Shown: piece by piece, positions 37,507-45,656 of the stretch
How positions within the stretch are numbered: the first letter of the stretch is position 1
Layout: the number at the start of each line of letters is the position of its first letter
Assembly (NCBI RefSeq): GCF_029267215.1
Contig: NZ_JARIDH010000025.1
Coordinates: forward strand, 19,223 to 83,222
DNA: 64,000 nucleotides
Direction of reading: 5' to 3'
From: Clostridium sp.
GTDB lineage: Bacteria > Bacillota > Clostridia > Clostridiales > Clostridiaceae
Made by a program: the position numbers and the translations under genes
The notes under the pieces: model-generated
Told to the model about the DNA's origin: nothing
What the model saw: the letters and a program-made list of their open reading frames with translations, nothing else
Databases searched by the model: none

Positions 37507-38757
37507 TTGAAGGGAGGTAGCTGCATATTATTCTACAAAAAATATGTAGCGTATGTAGTGAAACACTTAACTATTAAAGAAGATTTATTTTGGGTTGGAG
37601 CATTAGATCCAAATCTTAGAGTATTTGACATAATAATGTATACACCTTATGGAACAACTTATAACTCATATGTTGTTAAAGGAAACGAAAAAACTGCTGT
37701 TTTTGAAACAGTAAAAGAACAATTCTTTGATGAATATATTTCTAGATTAGAAGATTTAGGAGTTAATCCTTCTGAATTAGATTATATAGTTGTAAGCCAT
37801 ACTGAGCCTGATCATGCTGGTTCAATTGGTAAATTATTAGATTTAGCTCCAAATGCTAAGATTGTTGCATCACCAACAGCTATAAGCTATGTAAAAGAAA
37901 TCATAAACAGAGATTTTGAATCTATTCCTGTTAAAGAAGGAGATTCTTTATCATTAGGAAATAAAACTTTAAAATTCTTGTCGGTACCACAACTACACTG
38001 GCCTGATACAATATACACTTATGTAGAAGAAGATAAGACTCTTATAACTTGCGATTCATTTGGAAGCCACTATTCTTGCGAAGAAATGTTTAATGATTTA
38101 CTTCCAAGCGAAGAAAATTACATGGAAGCTTTAAGATATTACTTTGATTGCATAATGGGACCATTTAAACCTTTCGTTTTAAAAGCAATCGATAAAATAA
38201 AGGATTTAGATATAGATGTTATCTGTCCAGGTCATGGTCCAATATTAAGATCTAACCCTGAAAAAATAGTTGAATTATACAAAGAATGGAGTACTCCAGC
38301 TCCAGCTAACGAAGTTAAAAAAGCTTCAATATTCTATGTTTCAGCATATGGATATACTAAACAATTAGCTGAGAAAATAGCTGAAGGTATTAATTCTACT
38401 GGAAATGTTGAAGTTAACTTATACAACATAATAGAGCATGATATGACTGATTTAGTTGCAGAAGTTGGAACATCAGATGCTATATTATTTGGTTCACCAA
38501 CAATAGTTAATGAATTACTAGAACCAGTTAGAGATTTAATGGCTAAACTTAATCCAGTAATTCACGGAAGAAAAGTTGCTGGTGCTTTTGGTTCATATGG
38601 ATGGAGCGGAGAAGCTGTTCCAAGAATAGAATCAAGATTAAAAGAATTAAGAATGAAAATGCCAGTTGAAGGATTAAAGGTTAAATTCAGACCATCTAAT
38701 GAAGAAGATGAAAAAGCTTTTGATTTTGGTGTTGAAATTGGAAATGCTATAAAATAA
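37507..38757 (+). CDS. FprA-type flavodiiron protein (A-type flavoprotein)
   Basis: Flavodiiron protein reducing O2 to water and/or NO to N2O, a typical anaerobe defence. The N-terminal metallo-beta-lactamase-like domain carries the di-iron ligands SHTEPDHAGSIG, a later His in QLHWPDT, an Asp in CDSFGSHY and a His in CPGHGPILR. The C-terminal flavodoxin domain begins near FYVSAYGYTKQLAEKIAEG. The start is uncertain: the TTG at 37507 lies before the best ribosome site (GGGAGG, about 37512-37517), and homologues normally begin near LTIKEDLFWVG, close to a GTG at 37558 that has no ribosome site. No rubredoxin domain is fused. Confidence 0.92.
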   Translation: MKGGSCILFYKKYVAYVVKHLTIKEDLFWVGALDPNLRVFDIIMYTPYGTTYNSYVVKGNEKTAVFETVKEQFFDEYISRLEDLGVNPSELDYIVVSHTEPDHAGSIGKLLDLAPNAKIVASPTAISYVKEIINRDFESIPVKEGDSLSLGNKTLKFLSVPQLHWPDTIYTYVEEDKTLITCDSFGSHYSCEEMFNDLLPSEENYMEALRYYFDCIMGPFKPFVLKAIDKIKDLDIDVICPGHGPILRSNPEKIVELYKEWSTPAPANEVKKASIFYVSAYGYTKQLAEKIAEGINSTGNVEVNLYNIIEHDMTDLVAEVGTSDAILFGSPTIVNELLEPVRDLMAKLNPVIHGRKVAGAFGSYGWSGEAVPRIESRLKELRMKMPVEGLKVKFRPSNEEDEKAFDFGVEIGNAIK

Positions 38758-38765
38758 GATTATAC

Positions 38766-38799
38766 AAAAAAGACAGAGAGAAACCTCTGTCTTTTTTTA
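38766..38799. terminator. Bidirectional terminator
   Basis: Stem AAAAGACAGAG / CTCTGTCTTTT with an AGAAAC loop and T runs both ways. It ends the flavodiiron transcript and probably the convergent ssb transcript. Confidence 0.9.
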
Positions 38800-38804
38800 T
38801 ATTA

Positions 38805-38893
38805 GGTTCAGTTTTAAGTAGGTGTTTATTTTAGCTAGTTCTTCAAACCTACTTAGTTTCAATCTAAAATCAGCCCTAGTTTAAAACAAAACC
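38805..38893. repeat. MITE-like inverted-repeat element, shortest copy, exact target duplication
   Basis: 89-bp element: left end GGTTCAGTTTTAAGTAGGTG, then TTTATTTTAGCTAG; the right end is the imperfect inverse ending AAAACAAAACC. It is bounded exactly by TTATATTA at 38797-38804 and 38894-38901. It is inserted between the terminator at 38766-38799 and the end of ssb. Confidence 0.8.
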
Positions 38894-38924
38894 TTATATT
38901 ATATATTTATTTTATATATATTTG

Positions 38925-39269
38925 CTAAAACTCATGGTCTACTCTATCATTTGTATAGTTAATAGCTTTAAAATCTTCTACAGATACTTCTACTATATAT
39001 CTTCTTTTTCCCTCATCATCTTCAAAACTTCTTGTTATAAGTCTTCCACTTATACTAACTAAATCACCTTTTTTTAAATATTTACATGCTATTTCGGCTT
39101 TTTTTTCCCACATTATCACTGGAATAAAATCTTTTTTTCTTTCTCCATTTGAAGACTTAAAATTTCTTGAAACAGCTATGGTAAATTTAGTATAAACCTT
39201 CTCTCCATCCTCTACATATCTTAACTCTGGATCTTTTACTAGACGACCTAATAATACTATTTTATTCAT
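38925..39269 (-). CDS. Single-stranded DNA-binding protein, short form without acidic tail
   Basis: SSB OB-fold of 114 aa: MNKIVLLGRLVKDPELRY, then YTKFTIAVSRNF, EIACKYLKKGDLVSISGRL and YIVEVSVEDFKAI. It lacks the usual glycine/glutamine-rich linker and the acidic C-terminal tip (like DDIPF) that recruits partner proteins; it ends DRVDHEF. It is therefore likely a second, specialised SSB rather than the replication SSB, which normally sits between rpsF and rpsR. AGGAGGG precedes the ATG. The last codons are weakly acidic only. Confidence 0.9.
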   Translation of the reverse strand: MNKIVLLGRLVKDPELRYVEDGEKVYTKFTIAVSRNFKSSNGERKKDFIPVIMWEKKAEIACKYLKKGDLVSISGRLITRSFEDDEGKRRYIVEVSVEDFKAINYTNDRVDHEF

Positions 39270-39359
39270 GTAATATTACCCTCCTAACTATTAATTATTT
39301 GATATTTTAACCAATTAAGTAAAACTTATTCATATATTAAGGTAAAATATATTTATTTT

Positions 39360-39380
39360 AGTAAAAGTTTTACTTATAAT
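39360..39380 (+). promoter_or_regulatory. Palindrome overlapping candidate galE promoter
   Basis: AGTAAAAGTTTTACT (39360-39374) is a perfect odd palindrome directly abutting a TATAAT at 39375-39380, about 35 nt before the galE start. A related half-site AAGTAAAACTT lies near 39318. It could be an operator for a sugar-responsive regulator. Confidence 0.4.
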
Positions 39381-39414
39381 ATTATTAAGAATCATTTTAA
39401 ACGGAGGTATTGCT

Positions 39415-40401
39415 ATGGCAATTTTAGTTTGTGGTGGTGCAGGTTATATAGGAAGTCATATGGTTGCAGAACTACTTGAAAATAATAAAGAGGTTGTTAT
39501 TTTAGATAACTTTGAAAAAGGTCACGAAGATGCTGTTTTAGGTGGCAAAGTATATAGAGGAGATTTAAGAGATAGAAGTATATTAGATAAAGTTTTCACT
39601 GAGAATACTATTGAAGCTGTAATAGATTTTGCTGCATACTCTTTAGTTGGAGAAAGCATGAGTGAACCTTTAAAATACTTTGAAAACAATGTTTATGGTA
39701 CTATAAGCTTATTAGAAGCTATGAGAGATCATAATGTTAAATATATTGTATTCTCATCAACAGCTGCCACTTATGGGGAACCTGAGAATATTCCAATACT
39801 AGAGAACGATAAAAATCTTCCAACTAATGCTTATGGGGAATCTAAGCTTCTTGTTGAAAAGATTTTAAAATGGTGTGATACTGCTTATGGTATAAAATAT
39901 ACTGCCTTAAGATACTTTAACGCAGCTGGTGCTCATATTAATGGAAAAATAGGAGAAGATCACTCTCCTGAAACTCATTTAATTCCATTAATTCTACAAG
40001 TTGCTTTAGGAAAAAGAGATAAAATAATGATGTTTGGTGATGATTATAATACTAAAGATGGTACTTGTGTAAGAGATTATATTCATGTGTCAGATTTAGC
40101 CTCTGCTCATTCATTGGCTTTAGAAAGATTAATGAATGGTGGAGAAAGTAGAATTTACAACTTAGGAAATGGTACTGGATTCACAGTTAAAGAAGTTGTT
40201 GAGGTCACTAGAAAAGTAACTGGTCATAAAATCCCTGCAGAAGCGGCTCCTAGAAGAGCTGGTGATCCAGCTACCCTAATAGCTTCTTCAGAGAAAGCTA
40301 TAGAGGAATTAAATTGGAAACCTAAATTCAATTCTTTAGAAACAATTATTGAAACTGCTTGGAACTGGCATAAAAACCATCCAAATGGATATGAAAAATA
40401 G
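39415..40401 (+). CDS. galE: UDP-glucose 4-epimerase
   Basis: GalE, an extended short-chain dehydrogenase, 328 aa, interconverting UDP-glucose and UDP-galactose for the Leloir route and surface glycans. NAD-binding GGAGYIGSH is at the N-terminus, [10 protein letters not shown] near residue 120 and the catalytic Tyr/Lys in [12 protein letters not shown] near 145; RYFNAAGA and [18 protein letters not shown] are GalE signatures. CGGAGG precedes the ATG. No galK or galT is adjacent, so supply of UDP-galactose to envelope polymers is as likely as galactose breakdown. Confidence 0.96.
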   Translation: MAILVCGGAGYIGSHMVAELLENNKEVVILDNFEKGHEDAVLGGKVYRGDLRDRSILDKVFTENTIEAVIDFAAYSLVGESMSEPLKYFENNVYGTISLLEAMRDHNVKYIVFSSTAATYGEPENIPILENDKNLPTNAYGESKLLVEKILKWCDTAYGIKYTALRYFNAAGAHINGKIGEDHSPETHLIPLILQVALGKRDKIMMFGDDYNTKDGTCVRDYIHVSDLASAHSLALERLMNGGESRIYNLGNGTGFTVKEVVEVTRKVTGHKIPAEAAPRRAGDPATLIASSEKAIEELNWKPKFNSLETIIETAWNWHKNHPNGYEK

Positions 40402-40524
40402 ATTAAAACTTTCAGTAATTTATCTTAATATTATAAAAGATTTAAAATTTTTCTAAAGTTTAATTAAATTCACAAAGTTTTTTTTTGCTTTAAAAACATA
40501 TTCAAAATTTAAATTTCTTTTTTT

Positions 40525-40583
40525 AAAAAACTTTTAAATATATTGGAGTTAAAACCGTAACTCTTTATATTTAAAAGTTTTTT
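40525..40583. terminator. Terminator after galE (long stem-loop)
   Basis: Outer stem AAAAAACTTTTAAATATA / TTATATTTAAAAGTTTTTT encloses a smaller GAGTTA / TAACTC stem. T runs on both strands make it suitable for galE and for the convergent yihY-like gene. Confidence 0.75.
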
Positions 40584-40692
40584 ATTTTTATAACTATATT
40601 TTTAATTTTCAACTGAAATGTCTTTAAAAATTTCCTATAAAGCTTATAAGTATCTTATAAGATAAATCATTGAAAATCATAAACTTTACTTA

Positions 40693-41544
40693 TTATAATT
40701 CACTTAATCTACTTTTTTCTGCTAATACTGCATTTATCTCTCCTCCAAGTATAAGAATTAAAGATGTTATAAACATCCATGTCATAAACATAAATACAGC
40801 TCCTAAACTTCCATATAACCTTGAATAATTGCTAAAATTATTTACATAGTATGCAAATATATATGATATAGATATCCAACCTAATGTTGTTATTGATGCC
40901 CCTGGCAATACTTCTAACCATCCAAGTCTCACACAAGGTGTAGCATTATATAAAAACATAAAAAATAAAATCATTATAAAAATAACTATTATATATCTTA
41001 AAATATTCCACATAAAATAAATGATTTCTGGGTGTTCAAACAATCTTAAGAAAAAATTTCCTATTACATCACCAAATACAAATAAAAATAAGGTAGCTAT
41101 AATTACTAATGCTAAAAATATAGTGTATATTATTGATGTTAGCTTCAATTTTATATATGATCTCGTTTCCTTAACCCCATACGCCTTGTTTAACCCCTTT
41201 ATAACAGCCTTAAAACCTGATGATGATACCCATATTGCCAATCCTATACTTATCCACAATAATCCTGTTTGTTCTCTTTCAACCACCTCTATAACAGTGC
41301 TCTGTATTAAATCATAAGCCGCGTTAGGCATTACATTACTTAGTAAATGTAAAACATAATCACTATTTAAATGGCTAAAACCTATTAATGTCATTAAAAA
41401 CATTAAAAATGGGATGAAAGAAAGTATCATATAATATGCAAGCTGTGCACCCAGTGCAAAAATATCATCTTCTCCTATTTTCTTTACGAACATAGCAAGA
41501 AATATTATTGTCTTTCTTAGAAAACTTCTAGACTTGTCTTTCAT
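40693..41544 (-). CDS. YihY/BrkB family inner membrane protein
   Basis: 283-aa YihY (formerly RBN/BrkB) family membrane protein with six membrane segments. Family features: FALGAQLAYYMILSFIPFL near the N-terminus, LLWISIGLAIWVSSSGFKAV in the middle, and the C-terminal SRLYGSLGAVFMFMTWMFIT. The old RNase BN assignment for this family has been withdrawn, and its role is unknown. AAGGAG precedes the ATG. It is convergent with galE and divergent from the LCP gene. Confidence 0.92.
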   Translation of the reverse strand: MKDKSRSFLRKTIIFLAMFVKKIGEDDIFALGAQLAYYMILSFIPFLMFLMTLIGFSHLNSDYVLHLLSNVMPNAAYDLIQSTVIEVVEREQTGLLWISIGLAIWVSSSGFKAVIKGLNKAYGVKETRSYIKLKLTSIIYTIFLALVIIATLFLFVFGDVIGNFFLRLFEHPEIIYFMWNILRYIIVIFIMILFFMFLYNATPCVRLGWLEVLPGASITTLGWISISYIFAYYVNNFSNYSRLYGSLGAVFMFMTWMFITSLILILGGEINAVLAEKSRLSEL

Positions 41545-41713
41545 AAAATACTCCTTATATAATTTAAATATTTAATTTTAACCTTCTTTATATTAATTAT
41601 ACATATTTCAAAACACTATGTATAATTAATAAAAATGTAACTTTTTTAGGAACTAATTGGAATAAAATTAAAATAGTTAAATATGTAAAAATTTATAAAA
41701 GGACGGTGAAATT

Positions 41714-42718
41714 ATGTCAGAAGGGAAACATATAAAAAATGATACACCTAAAAAGAAAAGTAAAACTAAAGTAGTAATATTATCAATATTTTTTGTATTG
41801 CTTGTTGGTATTGGTTTAGGTTCTTATTACATATACTCCACACTTAATAAGATGGATATTAAAAAGATAGCACAAGATGATAAATCTTTAGGAATAGATG
41901 ATAATAAGGATTTATTTAAAGATGGTATTATAAATATTGCTTTATTTGGTGTTGATAGTAGAGATCATAATGATATCGGTAGATCTGATGCCATAATCAT
42001 AGCTACAGTTGACACTAAACATAATAAAATTAAGTTAACTTCTCTTATGAGAGATAGTTATGTTGATGTAGAAGGTCATGGTAAAACAAAATTAACTCAT
42101 GCCTATGCTTATGGTGGACCTACATTGGCTTTAAAAACTATTAACCAAAACTTTGGTCTTAATGTAAAAGATTATGTTACTGTTAACTTTGATAATCTTG
42201 CCAAAATTATTGATGATATTGGAGGTGTTCCAATAACAATAAAATCTTATGAAGTTAATGAAGTTAATAAATATGTTAAAAGTGTTTCTGAAATAGCTGG
42301 AACTGAATATAAACCTGTACACGAAGGTGAACAAATATTAAATGGTACTCAAGCTGTAGGATATGCTAGGGTTCGTTATGTTGGAGATGGAGATTATGAA
42401 AGAACTCAAAGACAAAGAAACGTTCTTGATGCAATAATCAAAAAACTTTCAAAATTAAGTATTTCTGAATATCCTGAAACAATAAACAAACTTATGCCTT
42501 ATGTTGAAACAAATTTAACTCCTTCAAATGTTATAAATATTGTAAAATCAGTTGCTTCAACTGGAATTCCACCAGTAGAAAATATGCGTTTCCCACTTGA
42601 TGGATATTGTAAAGGCGCTATGATTGATGGTGTTTGGTATTTAACATTTAAACAACCTGATACTAAAGAACAAATTCAAAATTATATATATAAAGATATA
42701 AATCCTGAAAAGAAATAA
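41714..42718 (+). CDS. LytR-CpsA-Psr (LCP) family glycopolymer transferase
   Basis: 334-aa LCP protein with a short cytoplasmic N-terminus, one membrane helix (about 18-41) and an extracytoplasmic LCP domain. Conserved features: NIALFGVDSRD, GRSDAIIIATVD, LTSLMRDSYVDVEGHG, HAYAYGGPTLALKT, and RVRYVGDGDYERTQRQ with the arginines that bind the polyprenyl pyrophosphate. LCP enzymes attach teichoic acids or capsule-like glycopolymers to peptidoglycan. It could act on the polymer exported by the operon at 53.8-61.1 kb, though nothing in the sequence proves this. Confidence 0.94.
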   Translation: MSEGKHIKNDTPKKKSKTKVVILSIFFVLLVGIGLGSYYIYSTLNKMDIKKIAQDDKSLGIDDNKDLFKDGIINIALFGVDSRDHNDIGRSDAIIIATVDTKHNKIKLTSLMRDSYVDVEGHGKTKLTHAYAYGGPTLALKTINQNFGLNVKDYVTVNFDNLAKIIDDIGGVPITIKSYEVNEVNKYVKSVSEIAGTEYKPVHEGEQILNGTQAVGYARVRYVGDGDYERTQRQRNVLDAIIKKLSKLSISEYPETINKLMPYVETNLTPSNVINIVKSVASTGIPPVENMRFPLDGYCKGAMIDGVWYLTFKQPDTKEQIQNYIYKDINPEKK

Positions 42719-42724
42719 TTAAAG

Positions 42725-42766
42725 AAGCTAGAAAATAATTGTAAATTATTATTTTCTAGCTTTTTT
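42725..42766 (+). terminator. Terminator after LCP gene
   Basis: Stem AAGCTAGAAAATAAT / ATTATTTTCTAGCTT with a short loop, then six T. Confidence 0.9.
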
Positions 42767-42828
42767 GATATTTTTTAGGTGATATAATATATTTAAAATA
42801 AAAATATTAATTTTGAAAGGATGAAATT

Positions 42829-43704
42829 ATGATTTACACTCTTGAAAATAAAGATTTAACAATCTCTTTAAGTAATCACGGTGGTGAATTATATAGCATA
42901 AAAGGAAACAAAGAAAATACTGAATTTTTATGGACTGGTGATGAAGCATACTGGAAATATCATGCTCCAATCCTATTCCCTATAGTAGGAAAAGTTTTTG
43001 ATGGTAAATATAGAGTTGACGGTAAAACTTATGAATTACCTCAACATGGACTTGCTAGAGTTCGTGATTTTGAAATGATAGAAAAAACTAAAAATTCTAT
43101 TTCCTTTGGATTAAGATACTCTGAAGATACTTTAAAAATATATCCATTTAAATTTTCATTAATAATAAAATACACATTAGAAAACAATAATATAAAAATT
43201 GATTATATAGTTAAAAATGTAGATAATAAAGAAATGTTCTTCTCAATAGGAGCACATCCTGCTTTCATGTGCCCAATTGAAAATGATTCATTTGAAGATT
43301 ATTATTTTGAATTTGATAAAAAAGAAACTGCTAGTTTAATGCAATTAGTTGATGTTGGTTATTTTTCACATGAAGAAAAACCTTTCTTAGAAAATGAAAA
43401 CATAATTCCTATTTCATTGAATTTATTTAAGAATGATGCCTTAATGTTTAAAAATCTAAACTCAACTAAAATATCATTAAAATCAAAGAAACATGCTAAA
43501 TATTTAGAATTTGATTTTAATAACTTCCCATTTTTAGGATTATGGACAAAAGCTACTGGTGCACCATTTGTTTGCATAGAGCCTTGGTTTGGTCATGCCG
43601 ACTTTTATGGATTCCAAGGAGAATTCAAAGATAAAGCTGGAATTCATTCACTTACTCCAAACTCAGAATTTATCTGTAGCTACAATGTTTCATTCTTTGA
43701 ATAA
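42829..43704 (+). CDS. Aldose 1-epimerase family protein
   Basis: 291-aa galactose-mutarotase-like protein of the GalM/YeaD group. Recognised by LSNHGGELYSIKG at the start, HAPILFPIVGKV, QHGLARVRDFE near residue 65, the His in IGAHPAFMCP near 145 and the C-terminal CIEPWFGHADF. It probably equilibrates anomers of a sugar or sugar phosphate; the exact sugar is unknown. GAAAGGATG precedes the ATG. It is separated from the LCP gene by a terminator. Confidence 0.9.
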   Translation: MIYTLENKDLTISLSNHGGELYSIKGNKENTEFLWTGDEAYWKYHAPILFPIVGKVFDGKYRVDGKTYELPQHGLARVRDFEMIEKTKNSISFGLRYSEDTLKIYPFKFSLIIKYTLENNNIKIDYIVKNVDNKEMFFSIGAHPAFMCPIENDSFEDYYFEFDKKETASLMQLVDVGYFSHEEKPFLENENIIPISLNLFKNDALMFKNLNSTKISLKSKKHAKYLEFDFNNFPFLGLWTKATGAPFVCIEPWFGHADFYGFQGEFKDKAGIHSLTPNSEFICSYNVSFFE

Positions 43705-43714
43705 TATTAAAAAT

Positions 43715-43745
43715 AAAAAAAGTTGAGTTAACTCTCAACTTTTTT
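43715..43745. terminator. Bidirectional terminator
   Basis: Stem AAAAAAGTTGAG / CTCAACTTTTTT between the convergent aldose epimerase and DUF1836 genes. Confidence 0.9.
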
Positions 43746-44349
43746 ATTCTTCATTATCTTCTTTATGATATCCATGAACTATCTTTTGCACTATTTTCTT
43801 TACAACGCTAGCATGTGCAATTAAAGTCATAACGGTTAAGAAAGTTACTATACGATCTCTTTCTTCTTCCTTTATATCAGAAGCCTTAATTATTTTTTCT
43901 ATTTTATCATTATCCACTATTGGAGTATCTAGGAATCTTCTTATACTTTCTTCCTGTACTTCTCCAAACATCTTATAAGCTGTTTCCCATGATATTATGT
44001 CATCACTTCTATCATTAATATCATTAAAAGCTAAAGCAAATACCTTTTTTATTTCATCAGTTTTTAAAAGTGGTCTCATATAGCTTAAAAGCACTAGCTG
44101 GGCTAAATGAACTTTTGTATATCCACGCTTCTTACCATCTTCTGGTTTTGATATTACCTCACTTTTAATATAGTTTTGAACTATATTATTTGTAAATTTG
44201 TCTTCTGTAAACTTATCATTTAAATAGTCAATTACCTGTGAAAGAAATAAATCATACTTAGGTAATTCATCATAAGATACCATACTATTTTTTGACATTT
44301 CTTCTGCAAGAATTTTTATTTGTTCTGAATTAAAATTACTAATATCCAT
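43744..44349 (-). CDS. DUF1836 domain-containing protein
   Basis: 201-aa soluble, mostly helical protein of the DUF1836 family, unknown function. The N-terminal part reads like a winged-helix or MerR-like module: KKRGYTKVHLAQLVLLSYMRPLL follows a charged lead-in. Next comes DEIKKVFALAFNDINDRSDD, typical of the family. The ATG at 44349 is preceded by GAGGTG; the frame also opens at a GTG at 44355 inside that site. A short hydrophobic patch near residues 165-180 is too short to be a sure membrane helix. Confidence 0.82.
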   Translation of the reverse strand: MDISNFNSEQIKILAEEMSKNSMVSYDELPKYDLFLSQVIDYLNDKFTEDKFTNNIVQNYIKSEVISKPEDGKKRGYTKVHLAQLVLLSYMRPLLKTDEIKKVFALAFNDINDRSDDIISWETAYKMFGEVQEESIRRFLDTPIVDNDKIEKIIKASDIKEEERDRIVTFLTVMTLIAHASVVKKIVQKIVHGYHKEDNEE

Positions 44350-44355
44350 AAGCAC

Positions 44356-44898
44356 ACCTCAAATTTCGTTGTAAACCCTTATAATGTATTATATAGTATT
44401 TATAATCACATTACAAGTTACTAATTTCTTTTTATAGTTTTTTTAACTAAGTTTGTAAAAAAACATCTAAAATTATAAATATAAATTGAAACTTACTCCT
44501 TAAACCATTTTAAATTTAATGCTATAAAAGGTAAAAAATATAAATTTTTTATAATTCAATTTTAAATTAATTTTAAAATATTAACGCATATTTTATTCCT
44601 TTTAATAATTTATTTTCCTTATTTTACATTTGTTTTATATTTTAATAACATTTTTTTGTATTAATTAAATAAATATAAACAAACCACTACATATATCATA
44701 GAATATTATATATAATAAATAAATAGTTATGCGACATTTTTATTATTTTTTTCCAATTTTATTTCAATTGTATTTTTTTATTTTTAAAAATCTTACTTTT
44801 CAACAAATTTCATACTAAAGAACGTATTATAATCCTATTTTTTGAAATTATGTTAAACTAAACTATGGTGTTTATTAGTAAATAATTTGATTTTCGCC
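44356..44898. other. Long AT-rich intergenic region
   Basis: About 540 bp of extremely AT-rich sequence between divergent DUF1836 and abrB genes. I see no credible ORF, terminator or structured RNA before the abrB promoters. Confidence 0.4.
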
Positions 44899-44927
44899 TT
44901 GACTTTTCAAAAAAATGGTAGTATATT
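44899..44927 (+). promoter_or_regulatory. Upstream abrB promoter (P1)
   Basis: TTGACT (44899-44904), 17-nt spacer, TATATT (44922-44927): a good vegetative sigma-A promoter about 140 nt before the abrB start codon. Confidence 0.7.
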
Positions 44928-44989
44928 GAATATATAAATTGGTTGAGAATAAAAAAATTGTAAACAAACATTTTTTTTGCCAAAACATG

Positions 44990-45018
44990 TTGACTTAATA
45001 TTACAAGTTTGTTAATAT
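44990..45018 (+). promoter_or_regulatory. Proximal abrB promoter (P2)
   Basis: TTGACT (44990-44995), 17-nt spacer, TAATAT (45013-45018). The predicted start of transcription falls just before the Spo0A box. Confidence 0.7.
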
Positions 45019-45030
45019 TATAATGCGTTT

Positions 45031-45037
45031 TGTCGAA
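45031..45037 (+). promoter_or_regulatory. Spo0A box
   Basis: A perfect TGTCGAA in the context TTTTGTCGAAAG, placed about 13 nt after the P2 -10. Phosphorylated Spo0A represses Bacillus abrB through such boxes just downstream of its promoters. Confidence 0.65.
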
Positions 45038-45064
45038 AGTTGTAAAATGCAAGGAGGAAATATA

Positions 45065-45304
45065 ATGAAATCAACAGGTGTAGTAAGAAGAGTAGACGAA
45101 TTAGGAAGAATAGTTATTCCTATAGAGTTAAGAAGAACATTAGATATCGCAGAGAAAGATGCTTTAGAAATCTATGTAGATGGAGAGCAAATCATATTAA
45201 AGAAATATGAGCCAGCTTGTATCTTCTGTGGAGATGCTAGAGATGTTGTTAACTACAAAGGTAAAAACATTTGTCAAAAATGTTTAGACGAATTAAAAAA
45301 ATAG
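45065..45304 (+). CDS. abrB: AbrB family transition-state regulator with C-terminal Cys4 motif
   Basis: 79-aa AbrB-type DNA-binding protein. The N-terminal swapped-hairpin domain is MKSTGVVRRVDELGRIVIPI, RRTLDIAEKDALEIYVDGE. The C-terminal part has CIFCGD and CQKC, four cysteines that could bind a metal; this tail is common in clostridial AbrB proteins. The ATG at 45065 is preceded by AAGGAGG with good spacing; the frame opens earlier at 45023, but that would include the ribosome site and the Spo0A box. Tandem promoters and the box suggest it is a stationary-phase/sporulation switch gene. Confidence 0.93.
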   Translation: MKSTGVVRRVDELGRIVIPIELRRTLDIAEKDALEIYVDGEQIILKKYEPACIFCGDARDVVNYKGKNICQKCLDELKK

Positions 45305-45370
45305 TAATTAACTTATTTAAATAAATAAATAATTAATTAACCATTTTAACCCTAACCAATAATAATTTTG

Positions 45371-45432
45371 ACACTATATCCCCTTATAGTGTTAAAGCAC
45401 TTCATAATCCCCTATGAAGTGCTTTATTTTTT
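45371..45432 (+). terminator. Terminator after abrB (two stem-loops)
   Basis: A small stem ACACTATA / TATAGTGT (45371-45392) is followed by the terminator proper, AAAGCACTTCATA / TATGAAGTGCTTT (45394-45425), then ATTTTTT. Confidence 0.88.
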
Positions 45433-45500
45433 ATTTATATCTTTTTTTAATTTTCATTAAACTAACATTCATGTAAACACTATTTTAAACTTAAACAAAA

Positions 45501-45588
45501 AGTCCTGTTTTAAGAAAATGTTGATTTTAGCTATCCTTAATACATAATTAATTATTAGTAAAAATCAACACTAGTTTAGCAAAATAAA
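45501..45588. repeat. MITE-like inverted-repeat element (older copy)
   Basis: Left end AGTCCTGTTTTAAGAAAATG plus TTGATTTTAGCTAT; the right end is its imperfect inverse (AAAATCAACACTAGTTTAGC then AAAATAAA). Both ends have the same 19-nt outer segment before the GTTGATTTT core as the better copies. Flanking octamers AAACAAAA and AAACTAAT match 6 of 8. Confidence 0.68.
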
Positions 45589-45656
45589 AAACTAATTTTA
45601 AGAAAAATAATTTCTTATTTTTTCTCAAATTCAGCATTTAATTCACATAAATAAAA

